DNA of 64,000 nt from an uncultured Oscillospiraceae bacterium (GCA_902478785.1 CABSMJ010000002.1:1-64000); one strand, 5' to 3'. Shown: positions 14,989 through 23,153, numbered from the stretch's first letter. Numbers and translations are program-made. The notes: generated from the letters alone by a model not told the origin.

Positions 14989-15788
14989 GGCGTCACCTCC
15001 TCCTCGGGCAGCTCCAGACGCAGGCTCCAGGAATCGTCCAGGCTGCTTTGCAGCTGGATCCACTCCGGCTCTCCGGGAATGGATATAAAATCGACGCAGA
15101 ACTGATACGCTCCGGCATCGCTCTCCAGCGGCCAGACGGAGATCCAGGGGGCCCGGGCATTGGAATAGACGGTGCCGCTGCTGTCCACGGCCACGAGAAT
15201 GGAGAAGAGGGCGGGGGCCTCCATCCAGAAGTGTTGGGGCTGGGCGGTGAGGCCCAGGGTCAGGCTCCTCTGGCCGTTGTCAGTCTCCTCCCGATAGAAG
15301 GCCGTGGTGACCGTCAGCGTATAGTCTCCCGCCTGAACGGGAGCGGGGCAGCCCACCTCGCCCAAAAGACGATAGGTGCCGTCGGCTACGCCGTACTCCG
15401 GGTCCAACGCCGGCTCCTGGACGGCGGAGGCCGGCTCCATGAGCCATGTCAGGTTGTTCCACGCAGTGTACCGCCAGTCGGACCGCAGCACGCAGCACAG
15501 GGCAAGAAACACCAGGATACCGCAGACCAGACGGCTGAGCTCCCACAGCCACCCGAGAAAGGGGTTGTGGGCCCGGTCCAGGGCCAGCCCCACCGTCTGA
15601 GGATCTCCCATGGCCGCCACGCTCCGGTCATCCGCTGTTTTTGTATCCAGGCCCTGGTCCAGCAGTTGGAACCGGCTGTCCATCAGGTGCTGTGTCAGCT
15701 CCCGCCGGATGGCGGAGCGGTCGGGACGGAAGCGGACATAGCCCACCGCCTCGTCGCACCATTGTCCAGCGGTCTTTTTCTCTTCCAT
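14985..15788 (-). CDS. Membrane protein with N-terminal HAAS/DUF1700-like domain
   Basis: This protein has 267 residues and starts behind GGAGGAAG. Residues about 1-75 have the helical pattern that often accompanies PadR regulators (VRFRPDRSAIRRELTQHLMD, later AMGDPQTVGLALDRAH). This is the HAAS/permease-prefix type domain seen in DUF1700 proteins. One membrane helix follows (about 82-105, LSRLVCGILVFLALCCVL). The remaining 160 residues are probably extracytoplasmic and unassigned. It lies 22 bases after the PadR gene and overlaps the next gene by four bases. Families with this arrangement are often targets of the adjacent PadR regulator, which would fit here. Confidence 0.75.
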   Translation of the reverse strand: MEEKKTAGQWCDEAVGYVRFRPDRSAIRRELTQHLMDSRFQLLDQGLDTKTADDRSVAAMGDPQTVGLALDRAHNPFLGWLWELSRLVCGILVFLALCCVLRSDWRYTAWNNLTWLMEPASAVQEPALDPEYGVADGTYRLLGEVGCPAPVQAGDYTLTVTTAFYREETDNGQRSLTLGLTAQPQHFWMEAPALFSILVAVDSSGTVYSNARAPWISVWPLESDAGAYQFCVDFISIPGEPEWIQLQSSLDDSWSLRLELPEEEVTP

Positions 15789-15810
15789 GGCTTCCTCCTT
15801 TCCTGTCGCC

Positions 15811-16155
15811 TCAGGCGGGGGAGGGGGAGGTGCCAAAGACCACCTGCTCCACCTTGTCGGTGAAGAACTTCCACTCGGCCTGCTTTTCCTCCAAAAGCTT
15901 TCTGCCCCGCCGGGTAATGCGGTAGTACCGCCGGGTCCGACCGTTTCCCGCGGCCTTTTCCCGGGCGGTGACGCACTTGTCCGCCTCCAGGGTGTGGAGG
16001 ATGGGGTAGAGGGTCCCCTCCCGCAGCTGAAAGGTGTCCTCGGACCGGCGGGCCAGCTCGGCGATCATCTCGTAGCCGTACATCTCCCGCTGGCTCAGAA
16101 GCGACAGCACCAGCATCACCGTGCTGCCGGTCATCAGGCTCTTGTCCACCTGCAT
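15811..16155 (-). CDS. PadR-family transcriptional regulator
   Basis: This is a 114-residue winged-helix repressor-type protein. The start MQVDKS has AGGAGGCAG upstream. The PadR core is clear: LLSQREMYGYEMIAEL, then LREGTLYPILHTLE, followed by RTRRYYRITRRGRKLLEEK as wing and dimerisation helix. PadR proteins normally repress nearby membrane or transporter genes and their own promoter. Here the gene is first in an operon with two membrane proteins. The promoter contains an inverted repeat (ATACCT/AGGTAT) between its -35 and -10 boxes, suggesting autoregulation. The inducing signal cannot be deduced. Confidence 0.9.
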   Translation of the reverse strand: MQVDKSLMTGSTVMLVLSLLSQREMYGYEMIAELARRSEDTFQLREGTLYPILHTLEADKCVTAREKAAGNGRTRRYYRITRRGRKLLEEKQAEWKFFTDKVEQVVFGTSPSPA

Positions 16156-16198
16156 CGCTCTGCCTCCTTTCTGGTTTGACCCTCGGTCATCTATGCTT

Positions 16199-16227
16199 AT
16201 TATACCTAGATGATAAAGGTATGTCAA
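16199..16227 (-). promoter_or_regulatory. PadR operon promoter with operator-like inverted repeat
   Basis: On the minus strand TTGACA (16227-16222), a 17-base spacer and TATAAT (16204-16199) form a consensus promoter. ATACCT and AGGTAT (16202-16207 and 16217-16222) form an inverted repeat filling the spacer. A repressor bound there would block RNA polymerase. Confidence 0.75.
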
Positions 16228-16300
16228 TAGGGGATGGAAGATGGGAAAGGGGCAGAAAAAGCGCCGCGGAGATAGCTCCGCGGCGCTTTGCGGCAGGGGA

Positions 16301-16987
16301 TCAGGAAGGCAGGGCGGCATACTGCAGCGCCGCCTGACAGTGCAGCTCCAGGGAGTTGAGCAGAGGGACCGCCGTGTCCGCCTGGGTCACCAGCTGGGGC
16401 AGCTCCGTGCAGCCCAGGATCACGCCGTCCACCGGATAGGACGCCAGCAGCTCCAGGAAAAAGGCCTTGGATGCCGCGTCCACCTGGTGGATGGCCAGCT
16501 GGGAGAAGATGATGTGGTCGATGCGCTGCTGCTCCTCCGGGGTGGGGACCATCACCTGGATGCCGTAGGGCGCCAGTCCCCGGGGATAGAAGGTGCCCCG
16601 CATGGTGTAGGCGATGCCGGTGAGGAGCAAGCGCTTCATCCCCAGTTCCCGGGCCCGCCGGCCCACGGCGTCCACGATGCTCACCACTGGCACGGGCAGC
16701 CGGGGCCGGATATCCTCCAGCACCGAGTGGGGGGAGTTGGCCGCCATGACGGCAAAGTCCGCCCCGGCCCGGGCCAGGCGCTCAAGGCCCTGAAGGATGT
16801 ACTCACGATAGGGCTCCGGGTCAGCGCTGTTTTCCAGGTCGGTGAAGTACTGAAAGTTCAGGCTGTTGACCAGGATCTCCGGGTAGTAGTAATCCCCATG
16901 GGCCTGGTAGTAGAGACGGTGGAGGGTGTCATAGTAGTGGAGGGTGGAGGCGGCGCTGATGCCGCCCAGAATGCCGATGCGCTGCAT
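16301..16987 (-). CDS. Aspartate/glutamate racemase family protein
   Basis: The 228-residue protein begins MQRIGILGGISAASTLHYY, the N terminus of the Asp/Glu racemase superfamily. The second catalytic cysteine is present in GVILGCTELPQL. At the first catalytic position the usual C-N-T-x-H is A-A-N-S-P-H, so that cysteine is replaced by alanine. A racemase using two cysteines is thus not possible as in the classical enzymes, although some family members use a non-cysteine residue there. The start codon overlaps the stop of the deformylase gene (TGATG), so the two are co-translated. The substrate is unknown. Confidence 0.8.
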   Translation of the reverse strand: MQRIGILGGISAASTLHYYDTLHRLYYQAHGDYYYPEILVNSLNFQYFTDLENSADPEPYREYILQGLERLARAGADFAVMAANSPHSVLEDIRPRLPVPVVSIVDAVGRRARELGMKRLLLTGIAYTMRGTFYPRGLAPYGIQVMVPTPEEQQRIDHIIFSQLAIHQVDAASKAFFLELLASYPVDGVILGCTELPQLVTQADTAVPLLNSLELHCQAALQYAALPS

Positions 16988-17472
16988 CACAGAGCCTCCT
17001 TGAGGAAATAGGAGCGGCTGTCTATGGCCCGCATGGTGGCCAGGATGCCGTCCAGGTGGTCATATTCGTGCTGCAGCAGCTCGGAAAGATCCCCCTCCAG
17101 GACCATCTCCTGTTCGTTCCAGTCCATATCCCGGTAGCGGATGCGGCAGCGCCGGGCCCGCTGGACCTTCACCAGCAGACCGGGGAAGGACATGCAGTCG
17201 TCCATCACCTCCATGGTCTCCGTCCCCAGGGGCTCCAGCACCGGGTTGAGGAACACCACCGGATGGTCGATGCACATGTACAAAAGCCGCTTGCCCACGC
17301 CGATCTGGGGGGCGGCGATGGCCCGCCCGGCGTGGTACTTGCGCCGGAACGCCATCAAAGTGTCGTGCAGGTCCTCCACCACGCCCCGCAGCTGGGGGAG
17401 CTCCTCCTCTGTCACCGGCTCACTGACCTCATACAGGGCAGGATTGCCCAGCAGCAAAATGGTTCGTTCCAT
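16987..17472 (-). CDS. def: Peptide deformylase
   Basis: This is a 161-residue metalloenzyme that removes the formyl group from the initiator methionine of new proteins. The three deformylase motifs are visible: AIAAPQIGV (motif 1, GxGxAAPQ), DDCMSFPG (motif 2, normally EGCLS, with the metal-binding cysteine kept) and LQHEYDHLDG (motif 3, HExxH). The start at 17472 is chosen because AGGAGGTCAC precedes it. Motif 2 is divergent, which points to a secondary or divergent deformylase. It is first in a two-gene unit with the racemase-like gene and divergent from the MocR-type regulator. Confidence 0.9.
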   Translation of the reverse strand: MERTILLLGNPALYEVSEPVTEEELPQLRGVVEDLHDTLMAFRRKYHAGRAIAAPQIGVGKRLLYMCIDHPVVFLNPVLEPLGTETMEVMDDCMSFPGLLVKVQRARRCRIRYRDMDWNEQEMVLEGDLSELLQHEYDHLDGILATMRAIDSRSYFLKEAL

Positions 17473-17506
17473 CGTGTGACCTCCTTTTTCGATCTGGTAT
17501 GGGTCC

Positions 17507-17550
17507 AGTATAGCCTTGAAATTGTTCGGCTGCAATGGTAAAATTGTTCG
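17507..17550. promoter_or_regulatory. Overlapping divergent promoters with direct-repeat operator candidates
   Basis: On the plus strand TTGAAA (17516-17521), a 17-base spacer and TAAAAT (17539-17544) face the MocR gene. On the minus strand TTGCAG (17535-17530), 17 bases and TATACT (17512-17507) face def. AATTGTTCG occurs at 17520-17528 and 17542-17550, two helical turns apart. MocR regulators commonly bind direct repeats, so these are good operator candidates. Confidence 0.65.
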
Positions 17551-17578
17551 CACTACAATAAAACGGGAGGGAAGGACC

Positions 17579-18967
17579 GTGCCTGTCAATTCCTTTGACG
17601 ACTATCCCATGACCTGGCGGCCCAGCCTGCGCCGAACGGGGGAGGAGCCCATCTATCGGGAGATCGCCGGGCAGCTGGAGGCGGATATCCGCAGCGGGCT
17701 CCTGGGCCCGGGGGACAAGCTGCCGCCCCAGCGGGAGCTGGCGGACTATCTGGATGTGAATTTGAGCACGGTGGCCCGGGCCTTCAAGCTGTGCGCGGAA
17801 AAGGGCCTGATCTGCGGAGAGACCGGGCGGGGGACCTATATCGCCGCCGGCGTGGGCTCTGATCTGCCCATGCTGGACGAGACGGGGCTGGACAGGTGTG
17901 TTAACCTGGGGGCCTCCCATCCCCTGTATGAGCAGAACGCCTATGTGGTGGAGACTCTCCGCCGGCTGCTGAAAAAGGCCAATGTCAGCGCCGTTTTGGA
18001 ATATGGTGAGACCGCCGGACGCCTCTCCCACCGGCGCAGCGGACAGCGGTGGCTGGAATGGATGGGACTGGAGATGCCGCCGGAGCGGATCCTCCTGACG
18101 GCGGGACTTCAGAACTCCCTGGCGGTGGCCATGACGGCGCTGCTGCGCAGCGGGGACAAGCTGGCGGTCAGCACCCTGACCTACCCGGGCGTGAAAAAGC
18201 TGGCGGGGCTGCTGGGGATCCAGCTGCTGCCTGTGCCCTGCCGCGAGGGCGGGCTGGATCTGGGGGTGCTGGACCAGCTGTGCCGCAACGAGGGGGTCCG
18301 GGGCCTCTATGTGAGCCCTGATCACCACAATCCCACCGCCGTCACCATGGACAGCGGCCAGCGGGCGGCTCTGGCGGAGCTGATCCAGCGGCGGGAATTG
18401 CTGTGTCTGGAGGACGGGACCTACTCCTTTTTGTCCCCCGCGCCGCTGCCGCCTCTGGCGGCCCTGGCGCCGGAGCAGTGCATCTATCTCTCCACCGTCT
18501 CCAACGCCCTCTCCGCCGGACTGCGCATCGCCTTCGTGGGGATGCCGCCCCGGTATGCCCAGGCCCTGTCCAGCGGAGGCGACGCCCTCAATGTCATGGC
18601 TCCGCCGCTGGAGGCGGAGGTGGTCTCCCAGCTCATCGACAGCGGCCTTGCCCGGCAGATGGTGGAGGAGAAGCGCCGGGAGCTGCACTGGCGCAACCAG
18701 CTGACGGAGCGGTACCTGGGGGACTTTTCCCTGCTGGGGGAGAGCGATGCTCAGTTCCGGTGGCTGGGGCTGCCCTCCGGGTGGTCCGGCCGGAGCTTTG
18801 AGGAGGCGGCCCGGGCCCGGGGCGTCCAGGTCTTTGGCTGGGAGCGCTTTGCCGTAGGCGGCGGACGGGTCGCACCGGGAGTCCGGCTGGCCATCAGCTC
18901 GCCCCGGAGCCGGCAGGAGCTGGAACGGGGCCTTGGGCTGCTGCGGAATCTGCTGGAGGAGGCCTAG
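17579..18967 (+). CDS. MocR/GntR-type regulator with aminotransferase-like domain lacking the PLP lysine
   Basis: The protein has 462 residues from a GTG preceded by GGGAGGG. An N-terminal GntR winged helix (about 20-90: PIYREIAGQLEADI, then GDKLPPQRELADYL and LSTVARAFKLC) is followed by a fold-type I aminotransferase domain. SPDHHNPTA and LCLEDGTYSF match the cofactor-site blocks of that fold. The block that should read SFSK-x-x-x-PGLR reads TVSNALSAGLR, so the Schiff-base lysine is Asn309. The protein probably cannot hold pyridoxal phosphate covalently and may respond to another ligand. It is transcribed divergently from def and the racemase gene, which are its likely targets together with itself. 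Confidence 0.85.
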   Translation: MPVNSFDDYPMTWRPSLRRTGEEPIYREIAGQLEADIRSGLLGPGDKLPPQRELADYLDVNLSTVARAFKLCAEKGLICGETGRGTYIAAGVGSDLPMLDETGLDRCVNLGASHPLYEQNAYVVETLRRLLKKANVSAVLEYGETAGRLSHRRSGQRWLEWMGLEMPPERILLTAGLQNSLAVAMTALLRSGDKLAVSTLTYPGVKKLAGLLGIQLLPVPCREGGLDLGVLDQLCRNEGVRGLYVSPDHHNPTAVTMDSGQRAALAELIQRRELLCLEDGTYSFLSPAPLPPLAALAPEQCIYLSTVSNALSAGLRIAFVGMPPRYAQALSSGGDALNVMAPPLEAEVVSQLIDSGLARQMVEEKRRELHWRNQLTERYLGDFSLLGESDAQFRWLGLPSGWSGRSFEEAARARGVQVFGWERFAVGGGRVAPGVRLAISSPRSRQELERGLGLLRNLLEEA

Positions 18968-18987
18968 ACCCGCTGGAAAGAGAAAAA

Positions 18988-19017
18988 GGGAGGGGAGGAC
19001 GAAAGTCCTCCCCTCCC
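18988..19017. terminator. Bidirectional terminator between convergent genes
   Basis: A 13-bp stem (GGGAGGGGAGGAC with GTCCTCCCCTCCC) around a GAAA tetraloop lies between the converging regulator and membrane protein genes. Confidence 0.75.
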
Positions 19018-19040
19018 TCGGGGCGTAGAGCCGGTGTGTG

Positions 19041-19556
19041 CTAGAGGAGCGGCTCCTCCTTTTTCTGCCGACGGGCCTGGAGGATGCCGTAGAAGAACAG
19101 CGCGCAGAAGTCCAGGGGAATCAGCAGGAGGGCCGCCAGGAGCATCCAGGCGATGGCGGAGTAGGACTGAAACGGGAGCTGCCGGAGCAGGACGATCAGC
19201 AGGATCCCCGCCCCCAGGAATGTAAGAGAGATGACCCGCTGGGCGCCCATGGAGATGGGCAGGACCGGATCCCGCGTTGCGCCGTGGATGCTGCCCATGA
19301 ACTGGCCGAAGAGCAGATAGGTCTGGGCCGGCCGGGTCAGCAGATCCACCACTGCGCCGACGATATACAGGCCCAGAAAATTTTTCAGGAGGAGGGTCAG
19401 GCTTCCTGCCTCCTCCGGAAACGGCGTATGGAAAAGGGAAAAAGGCAGGGGGAGTGAGACCCCAAGCTGGGTCAAAACAAGACCGCAAAAGAAGAGGAAA
19501 AAGAGAAGGTCGATTACGGCGACGAACCAGAGGTAGAGCATCCCTTTTTTCTTCAT
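19041..19556 (-). CDS. Small multi-pass membrane protein of unknown function
   Basis: This 171-residue hydrophobic protein starts at MKKKGMLYLWF behind a GGAGGCC-type ribosome site. About four membrane helices can be seen: VAVIDLLFFLFFCGLVLT, LGLYIVGAVVDLL, ISLTFLGAGILLIVLL and IAWMLLAALLLIPL. The tail is basic (QARRQKKEE). No transporter or enzyme motif is visible. The gene stands alone between the MocR terminator and the copper operon. I do not recognise the family. Confidence 0.65.
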   Translation of the reverse strand: MKKKGMLYLWFVAVIDLLFFLFFCGLVLTQLGVSLPLPFSLFHTPFPEEAGSLTLLLKNFLGLYIVGAVVDLLTRPAQTYLLFGQFMGSIHGATRDPVLPISMGAQRVISLTFLGAGILLIVLLRQLPFQSYSAIAWMLLAALLLIPLDFCALFFYGILQARRQKKEEPLL

Positions 19557-19753
19557 GGCGGCCTCCTTTCCGCGGCCCTGCTTGCAAAGTAGGGAGATCA
19601 CAAGCTTGGGGAATGGTCAATTTCACTGATTTACTACTTTTATATTACCGCTTTTCTTGTGCGATTTCAATAGTCGATGGAAAAATTTGAAAAAACAGCG
19701 GAGCGGACTTTAGGCCCGCTCCGCCGCTTTTGGTGATGTTTGGGCCCCAGGAC

Positions 19754-19948
19754 TTACAGAGCCTTGGGGGTGAAGCCCAGATCCTCCAGCTCCTCCAGGG
19801 CAGTCTTGAGGCAGTTGTCGCAGCCGTCGATGGTGACGGTCTTGTCCGCCAGGGACACCTGGAACTTGAGGTCCGCGTCGGTGAGGGCCTTGGTAATGCG
19901 CTTGACGCAGTTTTCACACATCATGTCGGGAACGGAAATGGTTTTCAT
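19754..19948 (-). CDS. copZ: Copper chaperone, heavy-metal-associated domain protein
   Basis: This is a 64-residue single HMA domain (beta-alpha-beta-beta-alpha-beta). The metal-binding motif is MMCENC (Cys11-x2-Cys14) near the N terminus. Such proteins carry Cu(I) in the cytoplasm and hand it to the CopA ATPase or to CsoR. A second Cys pair (GCDNC, residues 42-45) is unusual for a CopZ. It is the last gene of the copA-csoR-copZ operon, 15 bases after csoR, and should be induced by copper. Confidence 0.85.
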   Translation of the reverse strand: MKTISVPDMMCENCVKRITKALTDADLKFQVSLADKTVTIDGCDNCLKTALEELEDLGFTPKAL

Positions 19949-19963
19949 AGCGAAGTCTCCTTT

Positions 19964-20311
19964 TTATTTCATCATTTTTTGCAGCGTGCTCAGCAGGTCA
20001 TCCACTACGTCCAGCTTGCCGGCTTGGATGTCCTGGACCACGCAGGTTTTGATATGGTTGCCCAGCAGCTCCCGGGCAAAGGCGTTGAGGGCGGCCTGGA
20101 CTGCCGAGACCTGGGTCAGGATGTCGGTGCAGTAGGCCTCCTTTTCCACCATGCCCCGGATGCCCCGGACCTGGCCCTCGATGCGGCTCAGGCGGCGCAG
20201 CAGGGCGTCGTATTCCGCCGCCTCCCGGTGCTTGTGCCGGGTGGTGCATTGGCAGGAGCAGGCAGCCTCCGGCTCCTGGGCAGCGGGTTCTTTGGAAGTG
20301 AGATCAGCCAT
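19964..20311 (-). CDS. csoR: CsoR-family copper-sensing repressor
   Basis: This 115-residue all-helical DUF156 protein has the CsoR Cu(I) ligands. The first Cys is in EAYCTDIL, and the His and second Cys are in NHIKTCVV. The N-terminal helix RLSRIEGQVRGIRGMVE is the family signature. An extra N-terminal tail contains CSCQC, which is not part of the canonical core and may also bind metal. CsoR releases its operator on binding Cu(I). The gene lies between copA and copZ, and two perfect operator-like palindromes precede copA. Confidence 0.9.
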   Translation of the reverse strand: MADLTSKEPAAQEPEAACSCQCTTRHKHREAAEYDALLRRLSRIEGQVRGIRGMVEKEAYCTDILTQVSAVQAALNAFARELLGNHIKTCVVQDIQAGKLDVVDDLLSTLQKMMK

Positions 20312-20347
20312 AGGGTGAGCCTCCTTTTTTCAAATCGTTTTGCCGCC

Positions 20348-22600
20348 TCAGTCCAGCTTCTTGTACCGCAGCCGCAGGGCGTTGGACACCACGAAGATGG
20401 AGCTCAGGGACATGGCGGCGCCGGCGAACATGGGGGTCAGCAGTAGGTGATAGCTCAGGTACAGCGCGCCGGCGGCGATGGGGATGCCGATGGTGTTGTA
20501 GCAGAAGGCCCAGAACAGGTTCTGCTTGATGTTGCGGATGGTCAGGCGGCTGAGCCGGATGGCCCGGGAGACATCGTTCAGGTCCCCCCGCATGAGGATG
20601 ACCTGGGCGGATTCGATGGCGATATCGCTGCCGTTGCCGATGGCGCAGCCGATGTCGGCCTGGACCAGGGCGGGGGCGTCGTTGATGCCGTCGCCCACCA
20701 TCATCACCTTCCGGCCCTCTGCCTGAAGCTTTTGGACCACGCCGGCCTTCTCCTCCGGCAGCACCTCCGCCACCACCTGGTCCACCCCCACCTGAGAGGC
20801 GATATACTGGGCGGCGGCCTGGCTGTCGCCGGTGAGGAGCACCGTGCGGATGCCCTGGGCCTTGAGACGGGCGATGGCGGCGGCACTGGTCTCCTTCACC
20901 TGGTCGGCCACGCTGATGAGGCCCAGGAGCTTGCCGTCCCGCAGGAAGTACATGGGGGTCTGGCCCTGGCCGGACAGGCGCTCCGCTTCCGCCCGCAGGG
21001 GCGTCAGGTCCGCCCCTGCCTCCTCCATCAGACGCTGGTTGCCCGCCAGCACCGTGGAGCCGTTCTCCAGCACTGCCCGAATGCCACGGCCGGAGAGGTT
21101 TTCAAACTCTTTCAGAGTGGCAATAGATGTAAAGGACTTTACCTTTGCATAGTCTACGATGGCTTTGGCCAGCGGGTGCTGGGACACGGATTCCACCGAC
21201 GCCGCCAGCTCTACCAGCTCCCGCTCCGGCAGCTCCAGCGAGAGGACCTGGGTCACTGCCGGGCGGCCTTCGGTGACGGTTCCGGTCTTGTCCAGCACCA
21301 CCGTGTCGGTCTTGTGGGTGGTCTCCAGAGCCTCGCCGCTGCGGATGAGGATGCCGTTGGAGGCCCCCAGGCCCGTGCCCACCATGATGGCGGTGGGGGT
21401 AGCCAGACCCAGGGCACAGGGACAGGCGATGACCAGCACCGAGGTGAATACCCGCAGAGCAAAGGCGAACTCATAGCCCAGAGCCAGCCAGACGACGGCC
21501 GCCGCCAGGGCGATGGTCATGACCACGGGCACAAACACACCGGCCACCTTGTCGGCCACCCGGGAGATGGGGGCCTTTTTGCCCTGGGCGTCCTCCACAA
21601 AGCGAATGATCTTGGACAGGGTGGAGTCCTCGCCGGTATGGGTGACAGAGATATAGAGGACGCCGTCCTGGTTGATGCTGCCGCCGATGACCTCCGACCC
21701 GACTTCCTTTTCCACCGGCAGGCTCTCGCCGGTGAGCATGGCCTCGTTGACGGAGCTGGAGCCCTTGACCACGGTGCCGTCGGCGGGGATCTTCCCGCCG
21801 GGCTTCACCAGGATCACGTTGCCCACCCGCAGGGAGGAGGTGGGCACCTCCTGACCGGTCTCCGCCAGGATGGCTACGTCGGGCCGCAGCTCCATCAGGC
21901 GGGTGATGGCACCCTTGGTCTTTTGGACGTTGCGGCTCTCCAGGAACTTTCCCACGCTGATGAGGGTCAGCACCACAGCGGCGGACTCATAATAGAGGTT
22001 GTGGACCAACGACGGATCGTCGGAGAGCAGGTAGGTCATCACCAGACTGTACAAAAAGGAGCAGGAGCTGCCGATGGCCACCAGGGAGTCCATGTTGGGA
22101 CTGCGGTGGATTAGGGCCTTGAAGCCGCTGATGAGGTAGCTGCGGCCAAACCACATGGCCGGGATCACCAGCAGCAGCTGGGTGATGGCGAAGTTCACCG
22201 GGTGGGTGTGCATATCCATGATGTCCGGCACCGGCAGCGGCGGCAGGCCGAAGGGCAGCATCTGGCCCATGGACACGTACAGCAGGAGCAGCGTCACCAC
22301 CACGGCGCCGGTCAGGTTCCGCTTTTTCTCCCGCAGCTCCACCTCGGCCTTGTCCTCCGAAGGTGCCTGGGCCTTGGCCTGCTCCGGCATCTTCTGCTGG
22401 CAGCCGAAGCCCGCCTTCTCTACCTTTTTGATGATGGCCTCCGGCGTCACCTGGGTCTCGTCGTAGGCGATGGTCATGATGCCGGTGGTCAGATTCACGT
22501 CGCTGCGCTCCACGCCGGGGAGCCGGCGGGTGACCCGCTCCACGGAGCTGCTGCAGGCGGCACAGTGCATGCCGCTGATCTCATAGCGCTCTTCTCGCAT
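20348..22600 (-). CDS. copA: Copper-exporting P1B-type ATPase
   Basis: This 750-residue ATPase pumps Cu(I) out of the cytoplasm. An N-terminal HMA domain has GMHCAAC (Cys13, Cys16). Eight membrane helices surround the transmembrane metal site CPCALGLATP. The phosphorylation loop is DKTGTVTEGRP, the TGES actuator motif is LTGESLPVEK, and the hinge is MVGDGINDAPAL. The order and length match bacterial CopA. It is first in the copper operon, and its promoter overlaps a CsoR-type operator. Confidence 0.95.
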   Translation of the reverse strand: MREERYEISGMHCAACSSSVERVTRRLPGVERSDVNLTTGIMTIAYDETQVTPEAIIKKVEKAGFGCQQKMPEQAKAQAPSEDKAEVELREKKRNLTGAVVVTLLLLYVSMGQMLPFGLPPLPVPDIMDMHTHPVNFAITQLLLVIPAMWFGRSYLISGFKALIHRSPNMDSLVAIGSSCSFLYSLVMTYLLSDDPSLVHNLYYESAAVVLTLISVGKFLESRNVQKTKGAITRLMELRPDVAILAETGQEVPTSSLRVGNVILVKPGGKIPADGTVVKGSSSVNEAMLTGESLPVEKEVGSEVIGGSINQDGVLYISVTHTGEDSTLSKIIRFVEDAQGKKAPISRVADKVAGVFVPVVMTIALAAAVVWLALGYEFAFALRVFTSVLVIACPCALGLATPTAIMVGTGLGASNGILIRSGEALETTHKTDTVVLDKTGTVTEGRPAVTQVLSLELPERELVELAASVESVSQHPLAKAIVDYAKVKSFTSIATLKEFENLSGRGIRAVLENGSTVLAGNQRLMEEAGADLTPLRAEAERLSGQGQTPMYFLRDGKLLGLISVADQVKETSAAAIARLKAQGIRTVLLTGDSQAAAQYIASQVGVDQVVAEVLPEEKAGVVQKLQAEGRKVMMVGDGINDAPALVQADIGCAIGNGSDIAIESAQVILMRGDLNDVSRAIRLSRLTIRNIKQNLFWAFCYNTIGIPIAAGALYLSYHLLLTPMFAGAAMSLSSIFVVSNALRLRYKKLD

Positions 22601-22616
22601 AAGCCCTCCTTGATTG

Positions 22617-22633
22617 ATACCCCTGTGGGGTAT
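22617..22633. promoter_or_regulatory. CsoR operator, downstream copy
   Basis: ATACCCC-TGT-GGGGTAT is a perfect palindrome of the CsoR operator type (TACCCC...GGGGTA). It lies between the copA promoter and the copA ribosome site. Confidence 0.8.
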
Positions 22634-22650
22634 ACTGCTTTCTGGAGAGC

Positions 22651-22679
22651 AGTATATACCCCGTGGGGGTATTTGTCAA
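22651..22679 (-). promoter_or_regulatory. copA promoter with embedded CsoR operator
   Basis: On the minus strand TTGACA (22679-22674), a 17-base spacer and TATACT (22656-22651) form a near-consensus promoter. The spacer is filled by the palindrome ATACCCC-GTG-GGGGTAT (22656-22672), a second CsoR-type operator. Confidence 0.85.
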
Positions 22680-22727
22680 GGGAGAAAAAACCGGCGGACA
22701 GCGGTAGGTGTCCGCCGGGAAGGAGGG

Positions 22728-23153
22728 TCAGGCCTGGGGCGGGCGGCTGCGGAAGGTGAGGTAGCCTTCGAGAATCAGCGTGGCCGCCACGGCATCTACG
22801 GTCTTTTTCCGCTTTTTGGCGTTTTTCCCGGCGCCCATCAGGATCTGGTGGGCGTCGATGGTGGTGCGGCGCTCGTCCCACAGCACCACTGGCAGTCCAG
22901 TTGTCTCCCGCAGGATCTCCGCCAGGGCTTCCGCCTTTTCCGCCCGGGGACCCAGAGTGCCGTCCATGTTCTTGGGGTGGCCCAGCACCAGCTCCTGGGC
23001 GCCGTGCTCCCGGGCCAGGGTGCAGATCTCGGACACCACCTCCTCCTGACGGCGGCTGTGGATGGTGGTGGTGAAGCCGGCCAGAAAGCCGGTGGGGTCT
23101 GAGATGGCGATGCCGGTGTGGGCGTCGCCGTAGTCGATAGCCATGATGCGCAT
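22728..23153 (-). CDS. ruvX: RuvX/YqgF-type putative Holliday junction resolvase (16S rRNA 5' end processing nuclease)
   Basis: The 141-residue RNase H-fold protein begins MRIMAIDYGDAHTGIA. It has the conserved N-terminal Asp6, the VLGHPKNMDGT strand-loop and the C-terminal DERRTT and DAVAATLILEGYL blocks with acidic catalytic residues. In other bacteria YqgF/RuvX is linked to pre-16S rRNA maturation and to recombination. The start has a short upstream purine-rich site. It follows the VanX-like gene on the same strand with an 18-base gap, so the two may be co-transcribed. Confidence 0.9.
   Translation of the reverse strand: MRIMAIDYGDAHTGIAISDPTGFLAGFTTTIHSRRQEEVVSEICTLAREHGAQELVLGHPKNMDGTLGPRAEKAEALAEILRETTGLPVVLWDERRTTIDAHQILMGAGKNAKKRKKTVDAVAATLILEGYLTFRSRPPQA

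Noticed and set aside
20447..22114. A 555-codon plus-strand frame opposite copA
   Set aside because: It is a His/Gly-rich shadow of a GC-rich gene with no ribosome site. copA on the other strand has every P-type ATPase motif.
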